This document shows, piece by piece, positions 58,600 to 64,000 of a stretch of 64,000 bases of DNA. The notes beneath the pieces were generated by a model. It did not search any database. It was not told the DNA's origin and saw nothing but the letters and a program-made list of their open reading frames with translations. The DNA lies in NCBI GenBank assembly GCA_023091665.1, contig JALJCQ010000013.1:1798001-1862000 (forward strand). Reading direction: 5' to 3'. Origin of the DNA: Pythium myriotylum (taxonomy: Eukaryota; Oomycota; Peronosporomycetes; Pythiales; Pythiaceae). Positions within the stretch are counted from its first letter, which is position 1. Each line of letters opens with the position of its first letter. The position numbers and the translations under genes are program-made.

Positions 58600-61367
58600 T
58601 CAGCAACGCTCGAAGATGCGATAGAGTTGGGTCAGACATGCTATGGGTCGTAATACCGTGGTGTCATTGAGTTCATCCGGCGGCGAGTATGGAAGTAGAT
58701 TCCTTGATGCACTGTTCGCATCCGCCGTGGCCTTCGTGGCTGGGAACACGACGTGCTCGAGGATAAGAGCGCCGCGCTCAGGGTGACTGGGATACCACAA
58801 TTCGCTATACCACTGAGCGAGTACATGAGCAACATTGTCAAAGCACGGTTCTTCTTCGTCCCATTGCACTTCTGTGGCGAGGTGGAACACGAACTCAGGT
58901 AGTGAGTGGAGTGATGGTTCATGGTCGCCAAGAAGACGCGGTAGCGCGCGAAGCATTCCCGTTGAGTCGATGTCGATGGAGAAATATTCAGCCAGCATCT
59001 GGCCGTTTGAGGCGAGAAGCTCTTTCATCTCGTCCGCGAGTTGATCGCGTGGACCGTCTTCAGCATCATAACCGCTGCGCGGATTGCCCAAAGCTTCATA
59101 CAATAACTCGTACACCGAAAGCGGCACGGGGAGCTGGAAGGTGCTGAAACCGCCGAACTGCTGGAGAACTTTCTCGTAAAAAAGGTGGAAGGCGACGTCC
59201 CGGTGCCGCACGAGGTAGAGCTTTGTTCGATACTGAATAAGTGAGTACTGACGGTTCACAACACCAACAAACGTGTGATTTCGGAAGAGCTGCAAAATCA
59301 TCCAGAACCGCTTAGTCGAGCGAAGTAACTAAGCTCGATAATCACCACCAAACCTTCTCTAGCGCACGGCTACGCCGACGTTCAATTCGTTGACGAAGAT
59401 TCTGCACACTCGTGAGGAGTTGTGCGTCTTGAGTGGACGCGAGGAGGCTCTCACGACGAGAAGGAAACATATCATCCTTCGACTCGGGTTCTGCAGACAT
59501 TCAGCAATTATCAAATAGGCTTGACATCAACCTGTGGAGCGCCTTCCAGCGTACCGGATCGAGAAACCTGGTGTACTTCGAAAATCCCCGATAGACGCCT
59601 TTTCCTACCTCCACCGGAGTTTTGCTCGAGGTTGTCTCGATCAGGAACATCACTGCTCGGATCCTGGATGATCGTCTGCGACATGGATACTTGAGAACTT
59701 CGTTGAGATTCCAAGAAAAAAAACTTATCAATCGTGTTCGAGCGATGGTCTGTGCGCACGAGCTTCTGTGGTGCCTATTAAGGTAAGAAATGATCTGCTT
59801 CGTTGGTGAAAAGTTACTTGAGTAAATTGATCTGGAGAGTATACGGACCTTTTCAGCGCGGTATTTTTTCGACTCTGGCGTTGCTCGTTGACTCAAGTTG
59901 AGTTCAATTGACTGGGATACCACAAGCTCTTCCTGGCTGCCTTTCTCCTCCTCCGTTATACCCTCCATGTCTTCCGAGGCACCTTCGTCTGTGGCATCAG
60001 AGTCGTCGCCGTTCTCGAGTGCCTTTGTCCGAGTCTGGGTAGACACTGGTTCCAATGGAAGAGTAGAGCGATCGCCCGTTGTCTTCCCAATGATTGACGT
60101 TATTGGTTGCACTACAAAGGCTCGACTGTCATTGCTGCCTTTCAACCGTTTCTCCAGTTCCTTTGAAACATTTTCGACGATGATATCTTCGTACAGAAAG
60201 TGCACCTCTCGCTTAGTTGGATGGACATTCACATCCAAGTTTAGCGCTGGCATCTTGAGGCTCATGTACACAAACGGGTGGGTGTGCTTGGGCAAGTACA
60301 ATGAGTATACGTACTCGCATGCACGCTTGAGCGGGGCACAGTCGACCAACCGATCATTGATGAATAGAATAAAGTGGCTCGACTTCAAGCTAACTCCGCC
60401 ATCATCAGTGGTTATCAACCACCCATTACGCCGCTTTTACAAGTCAAATTACCCACCTAAAGTTCGCGTTGCTGACCCACGCATGGACCTCAAACTCGAG
60501 ATCACGGTGCGGCGGAGCGGGGGATCGAGAGTGATTGAATTCTAGAAGCTCCGTTGCGATCTTTGCACCGAAAATTTGTTTGATAACATCAAGCTTGGTG
60601 TTGGTGGCGAGTGTGTTCACGTCGCATGATGGTTCACGTTGCTGGTGTGGAAACATCAACTTAGAACCACACAACGCAGGGTTATCAACAAATATGCTGC
60701 GCACCTTCTTGCACACAAACCCTACGCCTCTGCCACCGAAGTGGATAGCATATCGCTGCACGATCTCAACGATTCGCTGATATTGCTCCGACGTATTCTT
60801 GAACGCCTGACGCCGCGTGGGTAAATTGTAAAATAAATCCTCTACAAGAATCTGTGTGCCGTTCTTTCCCGCGCAGGGGCTTGGGTCCTTTGACCCACCC
60901 GGTTTCTTGGGAGCTAATTTGCCGTCGCGGTAGTGGGCCCTACAAACGACAAGTAAGTAAGCGAGCTACAGAGTATAGGGCGCAGACACATTGTACTTGT
61001 AGGCGCACGGCTGGTCCGACGTTTTGGAGGTGATGGTTACGTGGGATACGTGGGAGACACTGGCGAGCGCCTCGCCACGGAAACCAAACGACGCGATCTC
61101 TCTGAGATCGTCGAACGTTCGCAGCTTACTGGTGGTGAACCGCTCGCACACGATTTCCAAGTCGTCGCGGTGGATGCCCTTGCCGTTGTCCTGGATCAGC
61201 AGCACCTTGAGTCCGCCCTGGCTCACCGTCACCGAGATCTGCGTGGCGCCGGCGTCGAGCGAGTTCTCCAGCAGCTCTTTAAGCGCGTTCGCGGGTCGGT
61301 GGATGACTTCGCCAGCCGCGATGCGGTTCACGACCTCCGTCGGCAGGCGCTCGATGCGGTGGGCCAT
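58600..61367 (-). CDS. MLH1: DNA mismatch repair protein MLH1
   Basis: Seven exons (61367-60997, 60939-60705, 60641-60457, 60389-59849, 59774-59555, 59490-59354, 59289-58600) join to 792 aa. The GHKL ATPase begins [20 protein letters not shown] and has [14 protein letters not shown] and [10 protein letters not shown]. Exon 2 gives [16 protein letters not shown], exon 4 LFINDRLV and [15 protein letters not shown] variable linker contains KLVRTDHRS. The C-terminal dimerisation domain is [16 protein letters not shown] to the end, which is the canonical MLH1 terminus FERC, where the last Cys helps form the MutL-alpha endonuclease site. MLH1 pairs with PMS1/PMS2 after MutS binding. The intron at 60642-60704 (63 nt) has no in-frame stop; removing it restores [12 protein letters not shown]. 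Confidence 0.96.
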
Positions 61368-61501
61368 GGTCGCAGCGAAAATGGAGACTTGGTGAGCCTT
61401 TCTTGGAGGGAACGCATTCTATTGGACAGAATCAGATTCCATGAAGCGATAGATCGACTGTGGGAATCAGCACGCGTCGCAGATGCATAAGTCGAGCGAC
61501 G

Positions 61502-62446
61502 ATGGGTGACGCCGTGCGGTTCCGCGTGCTCAAGGGCTCCAAGTTCCTGTTCGAGTGCGAGATCGCGCGTGCCGAGGCACTGCCTGCCGCCCTCCAGCAC
61601 CACGTCGTGCGCGCGAATGAGATGAACGTGCTGCGGTACGCCTTGAGCGCGCGCTGGCGGTGCCATCGGGCCTCTGGTTAACATCTATCCTCTCCAGAGA
61701 TGTCGACATTGCGATCACAAAGCGTCTCAACCTCGTCGAAGTAGATCGTATGATCGCGTGCTGTAGACAGCATGTACGTCCCTTCGTGGAATTCGAGTGG
61801 ACCAAGAGCTAACAATGATGTGACAAATGTTAGCCGCCACAGGCTCTCGTTCAACCTGTCAGTGAGGCAGAGGCCAAGACTTTGACTGCTTTCGAGGACT
61901 TCTCAGCGTACTTGAAGCAGCGTGAGCGGGTAAAAGTGGTGTTGGTCGTGCACAATTGCATGCTGGCTGGTGATGTCGTTATCGTACCAGGCTGGCGTCG
62001 GTTCAATCAATCCTGGTATGCTCGTGCTGCTCATTCCTCTCGAGAACAGGAGTGACACCATGAGATGCCAGATTGTGAACACTTCGACCACTGTTGCTGA
62101 GATCGGTGCACAGTTATCTTCTGCATTTGCTCGGACTGTTGCCCAGGATGCTCAACCCGACGGAGACGTTGTAAAAGAGACCTTGTCCTCAAACGCAGAC
62201 GCAACGAACGGAACGAATGAGCAGGGCGATGATCATTTGGAAATCGATTCGATTGCAGCAATTGCTACGGAAGAGGATAAAGGCGAGCGGAATGGTAGCA
62301 TTGCCCAACTCGAGGGTTGCGATCCATTCGAGGAGCTGCGGCAAGAGCACGGAGCATTCAATGCTTTTTATCACCACGTTCTTCTCGAGTGGAGCACCAA
62401 ACCTTCTGATACGGACTCGAGGCATGAAAATCTACGACAAGAGTAA
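61502..62446 (+). CDS. Unrecognised conserved-looking protein
   Basis: Four exons (61502-61635, 61698-61773, 61834-61929, 61991-62446) join to 253 aa starting MGDAVRFRVLKGSKFLFECE. All introns have GT-AG ends and are 60-62 bp. The first 45 residues look like a compact beta-rich unit. The middle is helical (LTAFEDFSAYLKQRERAGVG). Residues about 105-160 contain SINPGMLVLLIPLENRSDTM. The C-terminus is acidic and ends with FYHHVLLEWSTKPSD. I do not recognise a family and give no function. The frame consistency over three introns is the reason to treat it as a gene. It is head-to-head with MLH1 (134 bp) and tail-to-tail with the aminopeptidase. Confidence 0.65.
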
Positions 62447-62480
62447 CGTTCTATTCCCAATTGCGAGGAAGTCTCCACTA

Positions 62481-63960
62481 CTATCCTCCTCGTACTGCAT
62501 CCATCGCACCCAGCTCCTTTGGAATGGTGGATGTGGTAATTTCGATTCCCTTCTCTTTGATCTGGGCAGGCAAACAGACACATTAGGAGGTTAGTGGGGG
62601 AATTTTAACTCCAAAATCTGAGACTTACAATGACATCATCTTCAATTCGAATACCGATACCACGAAATTCTTCGGGTAGATTTCGGTCGCCTTTCGGTAA
62701 ATACACGCCAGGTTCGACTGTGATTACCATGCCTGGGCGAAGAGGCACAGAACGAGAGATGTTTGGCGTGTCATGAACGTCGATGCCCAAGTAATGACCG
62801 ATGTGAGTTGGATTGTAGCGATGCAAGTCGCGCAACGTAGAGTTCGGGCCAAGAATGCCGAACTTACGGAGTCCTTCGATCATTAACCCTGATGCAAATG
62901 AGTGGAGTTGGTCCAGCGAGATCGAGGTACCAGAAGCTAGCTGATTTTCCAAATGGGCGAGACTCCGTTTCTGGATATCGAGTGTGAAGTCGTATAAATC
63001 CTTTTGGGCCGCCGATAGCGACGCTGAGCTGGAGACGGACCACGTTCGTGTAATATCACTTACGTAGTATCCAGGGACCTCACAGCCCGAGTCGACGAGC
63101 ACGAGGTCGTTCGGCTGGAGCACACTGCGTTTCGACAGATAGTGAATGACTGCTGCATTGGCCCCAGTGCCGACAACGCACGGAAATGAGAGCCAGGGCG
63201 CGCCGTTCCTCTTACAATGTGCTTCGAATTCGGCAGCAAGCGCGAGTTCAGTCATACCAGGACGAGTCTTGTTCATCATTTGCATGAAGCCACCAGCCGC
63301 TATGGAGCCCGCATACCGCATTCGGTTCAGTTCATTCTCCGACTTGATGATGCGTAGCTGTTCGACAAAGAAATTCCCGGCAAAAAACTTGCTATGAAAG
63401 CTCGTAGTAGCCTTCAGAAAAGGAGGAGGATATACTCCTGGTGAGGGGGGATCCATGACGTAGATCTGTTGCAAACCCGAGAGTATCTTTGAAAGCTGCT
63501 GCTCCATGTCACCAAGAAAGAACGCATCATCGGCACGGTACTTTGACTTTGCTCCATCGAGACCAACGCGAGCGCCATCCCATTGCTCGCTACGTAACGA
63601 ACTCAACTGAGGTTCTTTGGTGCCAGCGAAATGATATTCCCGCGTACCTGTGAGCATCGCGAGGCAGTACGAACAAGATGAAAGATGATTTTTGTTGCGT
63701 CTTGAGGAAGACCGCGAGCGCGTCTGGCTCTTCTAGTCCAGTGAGGTAGATGAAGTTGGAGTTCTGTCGAAACTCATAAGGAATGTCGTTCGTCATGTAC
63801 TTCGTTGATGCTGCGTTCACCTAATAGTTTTCGCAACATTGTCAACTTAATCAGAAAGCTACGTCTTCCAGCGAGAAGAACGCACAATCAACGCCGAATT
63901 GTCTGGCAAGGAATCGAGCAACTGCATGCGTCGAAACGCAAACTCATCCGCCGGAATACC
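62481..63960 (-). CDS. XPNPEP3: Xaa-Pro aminopeptidase 3-like (mitochondrial aminopeptidase P), 5' end outside window
   Basis: Four exons are visible (63960-63886, 63820-63648, 63589-62629, 62561-62481), 430 codons, continuing upstream past base 64000. The N-terminal domain reads GIPADEFAFRRMQLL and TKYMTNDIPYEFRQNSNFIY, then EQWDGARVGLDGA. The pita-bread catalytic domain carries the dimetal ligands: VLVDSGCEVPGYYVSDITRTW (two Asp), THIGHYLGIDVHD (His), GMVITVEPGVY (Glu) and GIGIRIEDDVI (Glu). It removes N-terminal residues before proline and in mitochondria trims presequence-processed proteins (Icp55 role). An acceptor at 63961 implies another exon beyond the edge, probably with the targeting peptide. 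Confidence 0.92.
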
Positions 63961-64000
63961 TGAACCGGAGAGTCATCGTTTGTGAGCACATCTCATCTGA

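Noticed and set aside
1..64000. Secreted effector-type genes
   Set aside because: I looked for small ORFs with a signal peptide followed by RxLR or LxLFLAK-like motifs and saw none I could support.

Overview
The window is protein-dense nuclear DNA from a flagellated eukaryote, most probably an oomycete. The reasons are short GT-AG introns (about 50-75 bp) at nearly every domain break, intergenic gaps of a few hundred bases or less, axonemal genes (SPAG6, RABL2, CFAP20DC, a CFAP210-like gene), a mitochondrial-type FtsZ, a fused plant-like arogenate pathway and protist-style channel fusions. The genus cannot be read from this sequence. Exon joins below were inferred from reading frame, splice consensus and family similarity; no transcript data were available.

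Layout. 1-6.1 kb: the 5' end of an unrecognised minus-strand gene, a Serinc membrane protein, a DHHC palmitoyltransferase, a methionine sulfoxide reductase B and SRP54. 6.5-16.4 kb: a tandem double cyclic-nucleotide-gated-type channel, APC4 (minus strand) and a voltage-sensor/phosphodiesterase fusion. 16.4-30.1 kb: a small OCRE-like protein, CFAP20DC, PIGG, an ankyrin/PDZ-like protein, FtsZ, a thioredoxin-UBA-PUB protein and a DUF445 membrane protein. 30.3-39.5 kb: a RING-H2 protein, a pseudophosphatase-like protein, eIF3g, SPAG6, RABL2 and dolichol kinase.

39.6-48.2 kb: one uninterrupted 2866-codon gene encoding prephenate/arogenate dehydratase with an ACT domain, arogenate dehydrogenase and five tandem aminotransferase domains. 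The aminotransferase part is a 1374-bp unit repeated 4.9 times, apparently with no differences between copies. Divergent from it is a two-repeat (12-TM) voltage-gated K+ channel. 51.8-64 kb: a PDZ protein, a CFAP210-like coiled coil, a PAS-MAP kinase with TEH instead of TEY, MLH1, an unrecognised protein and a mitochondrial-type aminopeptidase P that runs off the window end.

Three themes stand out. Voltage and cyclic-nucleotide signalling appear in unusual fusions (double CNG-type channel, voltage-sensor PDE, double Kv, PAS-MAPK). Cilia/flagella genes suit a zoospore-forming organism. The tandem-amplified aminotransferase inside an aromatic amino acid fusion enzyme is the strongest novelty candidate, provided the repeat is not an assembly artefact. 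I saw no rRNA, tRNA, transposon or CRISPR array.
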